22,686 bases of DNA from JANNHK01 sp034408875 (GTDB lineage: Bacteria; Actinomycetota; Acidimicrobiia; IMCC26256; PALSA-610). This document shows positions 5,814 through 12,892 of this stretch, one piece after another. The position numbers were made by a program, and so were the translations under genes. A model generated the notes under the pieces. The model saw only the letters and a program-made list of their open reading frames with translations. It ran no database searches and was not told where the DNA came from. How positions within the stretch are numbered: the first letter of the stretch is position 1; each line of letters opens with the position of its first letter. The stretch is taken from NCBI GenBank assembly GCA_034408875.1, contig JAWXCJ010000340.1, positions 1-22,686 on the forward strand, in the 5' to 3' direction.

Positions 5814-7037
5814 CTAGACAGCGACGCGTGCGGGGGCGGGCGCCGAACGCGTCCGCACACTCGGCCGCGCGCTGACGCGCACCGAGATCGGGATCGCCAG
5901 GACCGCGAGCACGGCTGCGGCCACCAGCTGCGTGGTCTGCGGTGACAGCATCATCGTCGTAGGCCCGAGTGCGCCGGTAACCCACGCGATCTGGAGCACG
6001 GCCTCGCCGCGTGCGAACGCCCGGTTCCGTTCCTGCGGTTCAGACTCGCGTTGCACGATGCTGTCGTACGCGTGACGGCCGACACTCGACGCGAGGGCGA
6101 CGACAGGGAGTGCGAAGACGACTCCGACGATGCCACCGGCCGCGCCTCCCGCCACGACGAGCGCGCTCGCGGCCAGGCACGCGCCGAGCACCGTGCGTTC
6201 GTCGGTGTAGGCGCGCCGCACCCGCGGGCTCACGAAGGTGCCCGAGAAGCTGCCGAGCGGAACCGTGATGGCGACAACGCCGAACGCGAAACCCGACGCG
6301 TTGGCGCCCTGCAGCGTGAACGCGGCAGTGAACGCGAGGAGTCCCGTGGTCAGGCGTAGGGAACCCATGGCGAGTCGGGGCGCGAGCAGTGAGCGGGCCG
6401 GGCGTTCGGAAATAGCGTCGGCGTCGACCGCCTTTGTAGTGGGCGGGGGAACCGGAACGCGGCGCGAGAGAAGTGCCGCGGCGACGTGCAGCACCGCGGC
6501 GAGCTGGAGCACGAGGCCCGGGCCGGTGAGGTACATCAGCACGGTCCCGGTGAGTCCGCCGGCGGCCGCGGCGGTCGTGCCCGCGCGCGAGAGCTTTGCG
6601 TTCGCAGCCATGAGCTCGGCCGGGTCGGTCACGAGCGATGGCACGAGAGCGCGCTTGGTGATCGCGTAGCCGCGCCCGAAGACGAGCACGAGGAACGAAG
6701 CCGGGTGCAGCAGCAGTCCCAGAGGGTTCGCGGCAATCGCGAGTGCCAGTCCGGCGCGCGCCCAACTGGCTCCGGCGATGGCTCGCATCGGTGCCCGTGC
6801 CACGCGTTCGACCGCGGGCGCAAGAAACGGGGTGACGATCGCGAACGGGGCGAGTGTCAGGAGGAGGTACAGCGTCACCTGCGACCGGGCCGCGTCGGTC
6901 GGGAGATTGAAGAAGAGCGTCCCCGCGAGCGATACGGCGATGCACGCGTCTGCGGCCGTGCTCACCATGTGCAGGCGCGTCAAGCGGGCCAGCGGCTCCG
7001 AGCCTCGGAAGTACGCGGTGGGTGACATCGCGCCCAT
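5814..7037 (-). CDS. Major facilitator superfamily-type permease, substrate unknown
   Basis: This is a hydrophobic protein of about 407 aa with some 11-12 membrane helices, in MFS style. The N-terminal half starts near ARLTRLHMVSTAADACIAVS and contains LLLTLAPFAIVTPFLAPAVER, the loop-2 region. A hydrophilic central loop (VPPPTTKAVDADAISERP) separates the halves, and the C-terminal half includes FGVVAITVPLGSFSGTFVSP. Actinobacterial genomes carry many such transporters of unknown substrate. The start is uncertain: ATG at 7037 or 7028 gives a normal N-terminus, while ATG at 7094 would add a charged, unconserved-looking leader (VIRLSRESSTGKRSRCRS). None has a strong ribosome-binding site. The gene converges on the WHxH membrane-protein gene with 11 nt between stops. 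A link to that protein is possible but unsupported. Confidence 0.75.
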   Translation of the reverse strand: MGAMSPTAYFRGSEPLARLTRLHMVSTAADACIAVSLAGTLFFNLPTDAARSQVTLYLLLTLAPFAIVTPFLAPAVERVARAPMRAIAGASWARAGLALAIAANPLGLLLHPASFLVLVFGRGYAITKRALVPSLVTDPAELMAANAKLSRAGTTAAAAGGLTGTVLMYLTGPGLVLQLAAVLHVAAALLSRRVPVPPPTTKAVDADAISERPARSLLAPRLAMGSLRLTTGLLAFTAAFTLQGANASGFAFGVVAITVPLGSFSGTFVSPRVRRAYTDERTVLGACLAASALVVAGGAAGGIVGVVFALPVVALASSVGRHAYDSIVQRESEPQERNRAFARGEAVLQIAWVTGALGPTTMMLSPQTTQLVAAAVLAVLAIPISVRVSARPSVRTRSAPAPARVAV

Positions 7038-7348
7038 TGATCGGCAACGAGAGCGTTTACCTGTGCTCGATTCTCGCGACAAACGGATGACCATCCGCCC
7101 GGGGCCTGGTCAGGAGGGGGATACCCCCGCGGGGAGGACAGGTGTCCCATCACCCTGGCGACCGGCCGCGACTTCACCAGCCGGGTTGGTTACTTGTGCC
7201 GACATCCACGACACGCGGCGTTGCGAAGAGAGTCCGGCATGGCCAAGGAATTGCAGAAGGGCTAGAACACCCCCCGAGGAAACGACCTTCGACGCGCGCG
7301 GCGCCGCGTTCCTCGAGACGATGCCGCGGCGCGAAAGCGACAATTCCG

Positions 7349-7377
7349 TTTACAACCCTGCTTTCTCGGCGTATCGT
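7349..7377 (+). promoter_or_regulatory. SigA-type promoter candidate for the flotillin gene
   Basis: TTTACA (7349-7354), a 17-nt spacer and TATCGT (7372-7377) match TTGACA at 5/6 and TATAAT at 4/6 with ideal spacing. They lie in an AT-richer patch. Transcription would start near 7384, giving a leader of about 120 nt that contains both hairpins. The same stretch also reads as GTTT-N17-GCGTAT, a near match to a SigF-type promoter, so the sigma class is uncertain. Confidence 0.5.
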
Positions 7378-7446
7378 CTCATCGACGTCGGGACACGGCC
7401 GACCGCAAAGGTTGGTCGTTTCGGCAACGGACGTGGCCGGACGCCC

Positions 7447-7465
7447 GCTCACCAACGTGGTGAGC
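7447..7465 (+). promoter_or_regulatory. Hairpin 1 in flotillin leader (7-bp perfect stem)
   Basis: GCTCACC (7447-7453) and GGTGAGC (7459-7465) pair perfectly around a 5-nt loop, AACGT. It is the first of two adjacent stem-loops upstream of the flotillin start codon. It could be an RNA element or an operator; no riboswitch class is recognised. Confidence 0.45.
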
Positions 7466-7474
7466 GCGCGAAGA

Positions 7475-7492
7475 GGCTGCCGGGTGGCAGCC
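7475..7492 (+). promoter_or_regulatory. Hairpin 2 in flotillin leader, adjacent to the ribosome-binding site
   Basis: GGCTGCC (7475-7481) and GGCAGCC (7486-7492) pair perfectly around GGGT. Only 3 nt separate the stem from the AGGAGG ribosome-binding site (7496-7501). Stable structure this close to the ribosome-binding site may affect initiation or protect the 5' side of the message. No U-tract follows, so it is not a standard terminator. Confidence 0.5.
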
Positions 7493-7505
7493 ACAGGAGG
7501 ACAGC

Positions 7506-9527
7506 GTGTCCATCGTCATCATCGGCGCAGCCGTTGTGTTCGCCGCGTTCGCGGCGCTCGCAGCGCTGCTGTCGATCAACACCATCGGCCCGACCGAAGT
7601 CGGGTTGGTTACCAAGCGCGTCTCGATGAAGAAGCTCGTCGACGACGACCCCATCGCGTTCCACGGCGAAGCCGGCTACCAGGCCGAGATGCTCATGCCG
7701 GGTCTGCGATTCAAGCTGTGGCCGGTCTTCGCGGTGCGCAAGTACCCGTGGGTGCAGGTGCCGGCGGGCGAGATCGGTGTCGTCATCGCGCAGATCGGCA
7801 AGCCGTTGCCGATCGGTGCGAAGAGCGCGGTCTACAAGCCCGAGTTCGCGAACTTTTCCGACCTTGACGCGTTCCGGCACGGCGAGGGTCAGAAGGGTGT
7901 GCAACGGCCGGTGCTTCCCCCGGGAACGCTGATGCCGATCCACCCCGTCGCGTTCATGGTCGTAATCGCGCACCAGGTGTACGGCGTGTCGGTGTCGTCC
8001 GATGTCGCCTCGCGCGCGCAAGCGACCGGCGGAGTGCTGCGACCCGAATCGTTCGGGCTCGCGGCCGAACAACTCCAAGTCATGGTGATCGCGCCGCGCG
8101 GTCCGCAGGACATGATCGGCATCGTCACCGTGCTCGAAGGCGAACCGCAGGAGTCGGGCGACATCGCGAGCCGGCTCGGTGGCTTTGCCGACGAAGCGCG
8201 CATGGAGCACGAGGAAGCCAACAACTCGGAACTGATCGAGAAGCTGCTCGGTTCCAAGAACGTCCTGCACAACAACTACCAGGACTTCCAGGGCTTCCTG
8301 GACGCCGGTGGTCGCATCGGCCTCCAGCATGACCCGCTGTTGTACGGCGCGTACTTGCTGAACCCGTTCCTCGTGCGCGTCGAAATGGTGCCGATGCTCG
8401 TCATCAACCAGGGTGAGGTCGCGGTCATCAAGGCGTACGTCGGTCAGCCGACGCTCGACACTTCCGGTACGGAGTTCAAGTTCGGTTCGATCGTGCGGCC
8501 CGGACACCGTGGTATCTGGCAGGAGCCGTTGCGCACGGGCAAGTACCCGATCAACCCGCGTGTGTACGCGGCGGAGATCGTGCCGACGTCGATCCTCACG
8601 CTCAACTGGGCGCACGCGGTGTCGCAGGCGCACAACCTCGACTCGCAGCTCTCGCCGATCGACGGTAAGAGCAGGGAAGGATTCGTGTTCCGCATCGATC
8701 TCCAGGTGCAGATCCACGTTCCCGACACGCGAGCACCGAAGGTCATCTCGATGGTCGGCACGATGCAGAACCTCGTGAACGAGGTGCTGCAGTCGGCGGT
8801 CGGCAACCACTTCCGGAACACGCTGCAGAGCTTGGAAGCGGTGCGGTTCATCGAGACCCGCCAGCAGGTGCAGCTCAGTGCCTTCGAGGCGATCACCGAG
8901 TACCTCGCGGCCTACGAGGTCGAGACACGCGGCGTCTACATCCAAGACGTCGAGTTCCCGGCCGAGCTGGTCGAGGTGCTGACCACGCGTGAAATCGCGA
9001 ACCAGGAAAAGGTCACCTACGCCGAGCAGGAACGGGCCGAGATCGCGCGTATCGAAATGGCGAAGGCGAAGGGTACGGCCGACATGCAGGCCGAACTGGC
9101 CAAGTCGCAGGTCTCGATCGACATCTCGAGCAACGAAGCGCAGGCGCGCGAAGCGCACGCCCGTGGTGAAGCTGCGTACGTCGAGCTGACCGGTAAGGCC
9201 GAAGCGTCGAAGACCGAAGCCATTGGTCTCGCCGAAGCCAAGGCGGTCGAGGCCCTTGGTCTCGCACGGGCCGAAGGCTTCGAGGCGCAGACGCGTGCGC
9301 TCGGTCAGGCGGCGACGGCACTCGTTGCGGTCGCGAACGCGGTGGCCGAGGGTCGCATCACGATCGTGCCCGAGGTGCTCGTCACCGGTGGCAACGGCGG
9401 CGGTGCGCTCGACGGGCTCGCGGCGACGCTCATGCGTTCCCTCAACAACGGCAACGGTCTCTCGCTCGAAGGCGCGAAGCCGAAGCCGGTCGAGGAAACG
9501 CCGGTCGCGGCGGAGGTCGCCAGCTAA
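7506..9527 (+). CDS. Flotillin-like SPFH-domain membrane protein (673 aa)
   Basis: This is a scaffold-type protein of the SPFH/flotillin group. Such proteins oligomerise at the membrane and organise functional microdomains. It has one N-terminal membrane helix (IVIIGAAVVFAAFAALAALL, residues 3-22) followed by TIGPTEVGLV. A long SPFH region includes WVQVPAGEIGVVIAQIGKPL and later LQVQIHVPDTRAPKVISMVG with FRNTLQSLEAVRFIETRQQV. An Ala/Glu-rich coiled coil spans about residues 500-610 (EQERAEIARIEMAKAKGTAD, EAKAVEALGLARAEGFEAQ). It ends with a Gly/Asn-rich tail and an acidic Pro/Val end. It is longer than typical flotillins (about 430-510 aa) because of an extra N-terminal half between residues about 100 and 290. 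The start is GTG at 7506, with AGGAGG 5 nt upstream. No NfeD-like partner gene is adjacent. The MOSC gene follows after 9 nt, suggesting co-transcription. Confidence 0.88.
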   Translation: MSIVIIGAAVVFAAFAALAALLSINTIGPTEVGLVTKRVSMKKLVDDDPIAFHGEAGYQAEMLMPGLRFKLWPVFAVRKYPWVQVPAGEIGVVIAQIGKPLPIGAKSAVYKPEFANFSDLDAFRHGEGQKGVQRPVLPPGTLMPIHPVAFMVVIAHQVYGVSVSSDVASRAQATGGVLRPESFGLAAEQLQVMVIAPRGPQDMIGIVTVLEGEPQESGDIASRLGGFADEARMEHEEANNSELIEKLLGSKNVLHNNYQDFQGFLDAGGRIGLQHDPLLYGAYLLNPFLVRVEMVPMLVINQGEVAVIKAYVGQPTLDTSGTEFKFGSIVRPGHRGIWQEPLRTGKYPINPRVYAAEIVPTSILTLNWAHAVSQAHNLDSQLSPIDGKSREGFVFRIDLQVQIHVPDTRAPKVISMVGTMQNLVNEVLQSAVGNHFRNTLQSLEAVRFIETRQQVQLSAFEAITEYLAAYEVETRGVYIQDVEFPAELVEVLTTREIANQEKVTYAEQERAEIARIEMAKAKGTADMQAELAKSQVSIDISSNEAQAREAHARGEAAYVELTGKAEASKTEAIGLAEAKAVEALGLARAEGFEAQTRALGQAATALVAVANAVAEGRITIVPEVLVTGGNGGGALDGLAATLMRSLNNGNGLSLEGAKPKPVEETPVAAEVAS

Positions 9528-9536
9528 CTTCCATCC

Positions 9537-10259
9537 ATGCAGGTCGTCGGATTGTGGCGGTACCCGGTCAAGTCACTCCAGGGCGAGCGGCTCGACACGG
9601 TCGACGTCACACCCGACGGGTTGGCGGGTGACCGCGAGTTCGGCATTGTCGAGCGCGCAACGGGGTTCGTGCTGACTGCTCGGCGCGAACCCCGGTTGCT
9701 GTTGGCGGCCGCGGCGCTCGTAGGCGACGGGGTGCAGATCACGTTGCCCGACGGCAGTGTCGCGACCGACGACAGTGCGCTCTCGGCGTGGTTGGGCCGC
9801 CCGGTGTCGCTGGCGAAGGCCGACAACACGGTTGCGGGCACGTACGAGACGCAGCTCGACTTCGAGCACGAGGACACCGCCGACTGGTTCTCGTGGGAGG
9901 GCCCGACCGGCCCGTTCCACGACTCCACGCGTACGCGGGTGTCGCTCGTGTCCGAAGCCACCATCGGGGCGTGGGATGCCCGCCGGTTCCGCGCCAACGT
10001 GTTGCTCTCGGGCGCGGGCGAAGACGACCTCGTGGGCACGGAGATCCAGGTCGGGAACGTGACGCTTGACGTGACGAAGCAGGTCGACCGCTGCGTCATG
10101 GTGACCCGCCCGCAACCGGCCATTCCCGGGAGTGGCGGCATCGAACGTGACCTCGGCGTGTTGCGCACGATCCACCGGGACCGCGCCGGCAACCTCGCCA
10201 TCGGCGCCCTCGTCACCCAACCCGGAACGATAAAGGTCGGCGACGCGCTCACGCCCTGA
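9537..10259 (+). CDS. MOSC-domain protein (MOSC N-terminal barrel plus MOSC domain)
   Basis: The protein has 240 aa. The N-terminal beta-barrel is marked by VVGLWRYPVKSLQGERLDTV and GLAGDREFGIV (residues 28-38). The MOSC domain has RRFRANVLL (149-157) and the conserved Cys186 in KQVDRCVMVTRPQ. MOSC proteins carry persulfide sulfur or bind molybdenum cofactor, as in the C-terminal part of Moco sulfurase and in mARC/YiiM/YcbX-type enzymes. The stand-alone form probably transfers sulfur or helps reduce N-hydroxylated compounds, but its substrate cannot be read from the sequence. The ATG at 9537 lies 9 nt after the flotillin stop. The only GGAGG is about 20 nt upstream inside the previous gene, so translational coupling is plausible. 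The next small gene follows by 16 nt. Confidence 0.88.
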   Translation: MQVVGLWRYPVKSLQGERLDTVDVTPDGLAGDREFGIVERATGFVLTARREPRLLLAAAALVGDGVQITLPDGSVATDDSALSAWLGRPVSLAKADNTVAGTYETQLDFEHEDTADWFSWEGPTGPFHDSTRTRVSLVSEATIGAWDARRFRANVLLSGAGEDDLVGTEIQVGNVTLDVTKQVDRCVMVTRPQPAIPGSGGIERDLGVLRTIHRDRAGNLAIGALVTQPGTIKVGDALTP

Positions 10260-10275
10260 CTGGCACGATGGTCCC

Positions 10276-10652
10276 ATGTTCTCCTGGGACGGACAGTCGC
10301 ACAAGGTGAAGGCGGGTGACCGATCGCTCCCGACTGTCTGGGTGCGCGCCGAACGCAATGGATTCGAGGCACTCGTGCCCGTGACAAAGAAAGCGTTCGT
10401 CCACGTAGCGGCTCCGAGCCTCAGCGCGGACCGGGTCGCGGCCGCGCTGTGGAACGGCGAGCCGGGAGATGTACTCGCCGTCGCCGTTCTCATCGATGGC
10501 GACAAGCTCGATGCGCCGGCCGCGATACCCGTCTGCGAGCGCCCTTGTTGTTGCGCCGGCTCGACGTCATTCCGAAGTTGCGATGGAAGGCGTTCGACGA
10601 ACGGATCCCGACCTGGAACGGCCACTTCGAGGGCGTGCGCGCAACTTGGTAG
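10276..10652 (+). pseudogene. Small unknown gene apparently split by a 1-base frameshift
   Basis: The first part reads MFSWDGQSHKVKAGDRSLPT and continues as normal-looking protein to about ...DAPAAIPVCERP. After that this frame turns into Cys/Ser/Arg-rich sequence (CCCAGSTSFRSCDGRR). The frame one base back, from about 10542, reads LLLRRLDVIPKLRWKAFDE then RIPTWNGHFEGVRATW and stops at 10650-10652. Adding one base in or near the CCC run at 10542-10544 joins the two as ...CERP-LLLRRLDVIPKL..., giving about 125 aa. The simplest reading is a one-base deletion, real or from sequencing, in a short homopolymer. The family is not recognised. It is the last gene of the flotillin-MOSC run. Without the shift the first frame would run on to 10689, into the palindrome. 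Confidence 0.6.
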
Positions 10653-10664
10653 CGGCGCGGCGCT

Positions 10665-10713
10665 GTTCATTTACTCACTACCTACCTAAGAGGTAGTGAG
10701 TTAGTAAATGAAC
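10665..10713. terminator. Long bulged inverted repeat between convergent genes (19 pairs, 7-nt loop)
   Basis: The left arm 10665-10683 pairs with 10691-10700 (10 bp) and 10705-10713 (9 bp). A 4-nt bulge TTAG (10701-10704) lies in the right arm, and the loop is ACCTAAG. An alternative inner pairing CTACCT/AGGTAG also exists. The element is strikingly AT-rich for this genome and lies exactly between the ends of the frameshifted gene (10652) and the acyl-CoA dehydrogenase (10729), so a bidirectional terminator is likely. It lacks a run of T after either arm. A long AT-rich palindrome could also be a TetR-type operator, but its 3'-to-3' position argues against that. Confidence 0.6.
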
Positions 10714-10728
10714 GATTCCGAGCTCGTA

Positions 10729-11934
10729 CTAGCGCCTGACTTCTTTCCAGGCGATGCCTTTGTCGACGCGGGGCTCGCCGGGGAGGCCGAGGACGCGTTC
10801 GCCGATGATGTTCTTCATGACTTCGTCGGAACCGCCCGCGATGTGGGCGGCGGGCGCGCCGAGAAGCGGTTGGTGCCAGTGGAAGTCGTCGCCGCCCGCG
10901 CCGCCCGCGACGCCGGCGGGGCCGACGATGGCGAGCGCGAGCTCACCCATCTCGGTGTAGATGCGCGCACCGAACAGCTTGCCGATCGAGCCTTCGGGTC
11001 CCGGCACCTTGCCCTGGGCCGCGGCCGTGAGCGTGCGCATGCCGAGGAACTTCGAGATGCGGCTCTTCGTGTAGAGGCGGGCGAGACCCTGTCGGAGGAT
11101 CGGATCGCCCGCGGCGCCGCGTCGTTGCGCGAGGTCGATCAGGTCGTGCACGCTGCCGCGCCCGCCACCTCCGCCACCCGAACCAATGGCCACCCGCTCG
11201 TTCATCAGCGTCGTGATCGCGACGGTCCAACCTTCGTTGACGTCGCCGATCACATGGTCGTGCGCCACGCGGACGTCGTCGAAGAACACCTCGTTGAACA
11301 TGGCGCCGCCGTTCATCTGCTTGAGCGGCTTGATCGTCACGCCGGGCGCCTTCATGTCGACGATGAACGCGGTGATGCCCTTGTGCTTCTCGGCGTCGGG
11401 GTTGGTGCGGCAGATGACTTCGCCGTAGTCGGCGATCTGCGCACCCGAGGTCCACACCTTCTGCCCGTTGAGGATCCACTCGTCGCCGTCGCGCACGGCT
11501 GTCATCGACAGTGACGCGACGTCGGACCCCGCGCCCGGTTCGCTGAACAGCTGGCACCAGATCTCTTCGCCGCGCAGCAGCTTGGTGAGGTAGCGCTCCT
11601 TCTGTGCGTCGGTGCCGCACGCGCGCAACGTCGGGGCGATCATGCCGAGACCGATGACGAACGCGTCGCCGGGCACGTGGTGCTTGCCTTCTTCCTGGCC
11701 GAAGATCACCTGCTGCATGCCGGTGCCGCCGCGGCCGCCGAACTCGGGTTCCCACGTGATCTTGGCGAAGCCCGCGTCGTACTTCTTCGCCTGCCACTTC
11801 TTCGCGCGCTTGATGTAGTCGGCGCTCGTGAACTCGCCCGAGCCCTCGCCCGCGACTTTCGGCGCGTTCTCCTCGAGCCAGGCGCGGTACTCCTCGCGCC
11901 AAGCGGCTTGTTCGGCAGTGTCGTTGAAGTCCAT
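10729..11934 (-). CDS. Acyl-CoA dehydrogenase (FadE-type)
   Basis: This is an FAD-dependent enzyme that oxidises an acyl-CoA to the trans-2-enoyl-CoA, with 401 aa as usual for the family. Visible features are the helical N-terminus (MDFNDTAEQAAWREEYRAWL), the FAD/substrate motif QLFSEPGAGSDVA (128-140), the WTSGA flavin motif (161-165), and the C-terminal AGGSDEVMKNIIGERVLGLP region (about 366-385). An unusual run of six Gly follows ERVAIGSG near 252-258. The sequence style resembles actinobacterial FadE proteins that work on long or branched acyl chains or sterol side chains; chain preference cannot be told. The ATG at 11934 has only a weak ribosome-binding site (AGGA about 14 nt upstream). 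It is single in its direction, without an electron-transfer partner nearby. A small envelope-protein operon lies upstream on the same strand. Confidence 0.93.
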   Translation of the reverse strand: MDFNDTAEQAAWREEYRAWLEENAPKVAGEGSGEFTSADYIKRAKKWQAKKYDAGFAKITWEPEFGGRGGTGMQQVIFGQEEGKHHVPGDAFVIGLGMIAPTLRACGTDAQKERYLTKLLRGEEIWCQLFSEPGAGSDVASLSMTAVRDGDEWILNGQKVWTSGAQIADYGEVICRTNPDAEKHKGITAFIVDMKAPGVTIKPLKQMNGGAMFNEVFFDDVRVAHDHVIGDVNEGWTVAITTLMNERVAIGSGGGGGGRGSVHDLIDLAQRRGAAGDPILRQGLARLYTKSRISKFLGMRTLTAAAQGKVPGPEGSIGKLFGARIYTEMGELALAIVGPAGVAGGAGGDDFHWHQPLLGAPAAHIAGGSDEVMKNIIGERVLGLPGEPRVDKGIAWKEVRR

Positions 11935-11965
11935 GGCGACGCTTTCGTCCTGGGCGTCGCGCCCA

Positions 11966-12277
11966 CTACTCCGAGGTCGAGGGCTCCTCGGGCGGTGCGG
12001 GCTCCGGCGCCGGATCAGCCGGTGGTGCCGGTTCGACCGGCGGAGGGGGAACGTAGCTGTCGAGCGCCGGGGTTGTCGTTTCCTGAGGTCGGTTCGCCTT
12101 CTTGCGCAGGGCGAGCGGCACCGCGATCCCGATGAGCAACCCGACGAGGGGGAGGATGAGCAGCAGGATGCTGTCGAGGGCGATGACGCCGAATATCAAC
12201 AGGTCGACACCGATCAGGAGGCCGAGGAAGAAGCCCGAGATGGCACCGAGGACGGGACGGCCGCGTTTGCGCATCAT
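11966..12277 (-). CDS. Small two-helix membrane protein with Pro/Glu-rich tail
   Basis: The family is not recognised. The product of 103 aa starts MMRKRGRPVLG and has two membrane helices (about residues 9-32 and 36-57, ILLLILPLVGLLIGIAVPLA). A basic stop (RKK) and a low-complexity Pro/Glu/Ala tail of about 40 residues (PPPPVEPAPPADPAPEPAPP) follow, probably disordered and cytosolic. The ATG at 12277 overlaps the stop of the upstream gene as ATGA, and a second ATG directly follows at 12274. The pair is therefore translationally coupled, and the two proteins may work together in the envelope. It lies 31 nt upstream of the acyl-CoA dehydrogenase start and could be co-transcribed with it. Confidence 0.7.
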   Translation of the reverse strand: MMRKRGRPVLGAISGFFLGLLIGVDLLIFGVIALDSILLLILPLVGLLIGIAVPLALRKKANRPQETTTPALDSYVPPPPVEPAPPADPAPEPAPPEEPSTSE

Positions 12278-12813
12278 CCGCCTGCCCGAATCGCGACGAC
12301 GAGACCGACTGCGCTGAGTGCGGTGAGGACGAGCGCGGGAATGGCGGCCGGGCTGCCGATCCCGCTCTCGCCGATCGTGACGGTGATCGAGCCCTCGCAG
12401 CGGATGCCCTCTTCTTCGTGGTATCCGCTCACCGGGATGGGAATGCCTTCGAGGATGCTCGGCACGTCGTATTCGTACGTACCGTTCTTGGCGTACTCGT
12501 CGCTCGTGTCGCCCCAACTGCCGACGGTCACGGATCCGATCCCGCCGGGCAGGTCGACGACGACCTCGCCGCCGACCGCGCGTTCGGTGGGTGCGCTCGG
12601 CGAGTCGACCGCGCCCTGCCAAGCAACGTCGCCACTGGCGGGCAGACCCTCGGCCTCGTCCATGACCTTCGGGTCGTAGGTCTCACCGTCGACGACGCCG
12701 GACGCCGAGCACGGGTCGTCGAGCTTGGCGTCGGCCGGTGGAGCGCTCAGCAACATCACCGCCCCGGCGAACCCCGCGACGGCCAGAAGTCGCCATCCCA
12801 CGCGTCGGCGCAT
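12274..12813 (-). CDS. Exported protein with signal peptide and C-terminal membrane anchor
   Basis: The family is not recognised. The product of 179 aa has a clear Sec signal peptide (MRRRVGWRLLAVAGFAGAVM, then LLSAPPADA and a likely AxA cleavage near residue 29). An extracellular domain with two Cys (DPCSASG and IRCEGS) follows, which may form a disulfide. One C-terminal helix (IPALVLTALSAVGLVVAI) anchors it to the membrane, followed by a very short basic tail. The layout suggests a type I membrane protein exposed on the outer face. The ATG at 12813 is preceded by GAGAGGGCCGGGGG, an adequate ribosome-binding region. The stop overlaps the start of the two-helix membrane protein as ATGA. It is divergent from the beta-lactamase-fold gene, with 79 nt between start codons. 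Confidence 0.75.
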   Translation of the reverse strand: MRRRVGWRLLAVAGFAGAVMLLSAPPADAKLDDPCSASGVVDGETYDPKVMDEAEGLPASGDVAWQGAVDSPSAPTERAVGGEVVVDLPGGIGSVTVGSWGDTSDEYAKNGTYEYDVPSILEGIPIPVSGYHEEEGIRCEGSITVTIGESGIGSPAAIPALVLTALSAVGLVVAIRAGG

Positions 12814-12892
12814 CCCCCGGCCCTCTCGTCGGCTCTCCGGAGGGTACGGGCGAAGGTGGCCCGGGTCAACGACCTGGGGTTACCGTCCCGTC

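Larger units (their letters stand above)
7038..7505. other. Intergenic leader region between divergent permease and flotillin genes
   Basis: This 468-bp gap has no convincing gene. It holds a good plus-strand promoter candidate (7349-7377) and two perfect hairpins (7447-7465, 7475-7492) before the flotillin ribosome-binding site. An eight-codon reading, MAKELQKG followed by TAG near 7239, has a fair upstream purine stretch but no other support. A 77-codon minus-strand frame (7110-7343) looks like chance by composition. Confidence 0.6.

Noticed and set aside
7239..7265. Eight-codon reading MAKELQKG followed by TAG, which briefly recalls the start of TerD-like proteins
   Set aside because: The sequence after the stop does not continue as TerD in any frame, and an eight-codon reading alone is not evidence of a leader peptide.
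7110..7343. 77-codon minus-strand frame in the permease-flotillin gap
   Set aside because: It has no ribosome-binding site or recognisable pattern, and its Ser/Arg/Gly/Pro-rich composition fits noncoding GC-rich DNA.
7482..7505. Hairpin 2 as a rho-independent terminator
   Set aside because: It is followed by a ribosome-binding site and start codon, not by a T-run, so termination is unlikely to be its role.
7449..9158. 569-codon minus-strand frame
   Set aside because: It is entirely antisense to the flotillin gene and rich in Arg, Asp, His and Leu, with no domain pattern.
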